From CAYPHJ01 sp964410485 (GTDB lineage: Bacteria > Desulfobacterota > Binatia > UBA9968), in contig CAYPHJ010000189.1 in NCBI GenBank assembly GCA_964410485.1, positions 1 to 5,296 of the forward strand: 5,296 nucleotides of DNA, read 5' to 3'. The translations under genes were made by a program, and so were the position numbers. Below, one piece after another: positions 5,049 through 5,296 of this stretch (position 1 is the stretch's first letter; each line of letters starts with the position of its first letter). The notes below the pieces were generated by a model. That model was not told the DNA's origin. It saw only the letters and a program-made list of their open reading frames with translations, and did no database searches.

Positions 5049-5296
5049 ATGATGCGTATTTTGACTTTGGTATTTGTGGAGTGCTTATGTTTTTGGTCCC
5101 GGTACTGTCTTTTGCTCAGCCGGGGCCGGGAATGATGTGGCGAGGCAGTGGTGGTTGGATTTCTGTTCACCTTGGGCCGAGCTGGTACCTGGAGAATCAG
5201 GACATAAAGCTCGGACCGAAAGACAAAGGCGAAGTTAAAGGGGCCAGGGTCACGTTTGCCGGGAAACCAGCCATCATCGCAGCGGAAGTCAAGAAA
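5049..5296 (+). CDS. Small secreted protein, frameshifted in its signal peptide and cut by the window edge
   Basis: From ATG 5049 the frame reads MMRILTLVFV, then goes off into a 28-codon dead end (TGA 5133-5135). From GTG 5081 the next frame is open to the edge for 72 codons: VLMFLVPVLSFAQPGPGMMW, then SVHLGPSWYLENQD, KLGPKDKGEVKGARVTF and GKPAIIAAEVKK. Adding one G in GTGGAGTG (5076-5083) joins the two into a complete signal peptide with cleavage at SFA|QP. The strong ribosome site belongs to the first part. The mature part begins with a Gly/Met/Trp-rich patch and continues into a short strand-rich region that I recall, without certainty, from small secreted hypothetical proteins of Deltaproteobacteria with an OB-fold-like core. 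It is a true pseudogene, a sequencing or assembly error, or a slippage-dependent gene; the 3' end is unseen. A sigma-54 promoter drives it. Confidence 0.65.

Noticed and set aside
1..5296. CRISPR array, tRNA, rRNA, transposase or phage genes
   Set aside because: No regularly spaced direct repeats, no tRNA-like cloverleaf, and no recognisable mobile-element or phage protein were seen.

Overview
The window reads as a chromosomal segment of a Gram-negative (diderm) bacterium of moderate GC. It encodes an inner-membrane ABC transporter, a secreted LolA-like protein and an outer-membrane beta-barrel, next to a sigma-54 activator. A palindromic REP/MITE-like repeat of a type I associate with Deltaproteobacteria and neighbouring uncultured lineages supports that kind of host, but only weakly; I cannot name the organism.

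Layout, all on the + strand. Bases 1-258 are the 3' end of an NtrC-family sigma-54-dependent activator (end of the AAA+ region plus the Fis-type DNA-binding domain). Bases 259-622 are a regulatory gap: a stem-loop over the stop codon, terminator-like structures (279-368), phased dyads (457-474 and 488-505, with a further half-site at 521-526), and a sigma-54 -24/-12 promoter (546-560). Then comes a tightly packed operon: a LolD/MacB-type ATPase (623-1324), a MacB/LolC/FtsX-type permease (1317-2555, overlapping by 8 nt), a LolA-like secreted protein (2566-3525) and an outer-membrane barrel (TTG start 3530-4882). A 166-nt gap (4883-5048) repeats the control layout: dyads at 4892-4909 and 4923-4940 and a second sigma-54 promoter at 5001-5015. 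It precedes a small secreted-protein gene (5049 to the window edge) that appears frameshifted inside its signal peptide.

Working model (inference): the activator binds wTTCGCA-N4-TGCGAwT dyads, arranged as a strong plus a weak site 31 bp apart, and drives two sigma-54 promoters. One makes a trans-envelope export machine: ATPase and permease in the inner membrane, a LolA-like periplasmic carrier and an outer-membrane barrel. The other makes a small exported protein. The substrate could be a lipoprotein or a lipid; the sequence does not say which. The two most unusual items are this local mini-regulon and the repeat element lying within the open reading frame of the LolA-like gene, ahead of its signal peptide.
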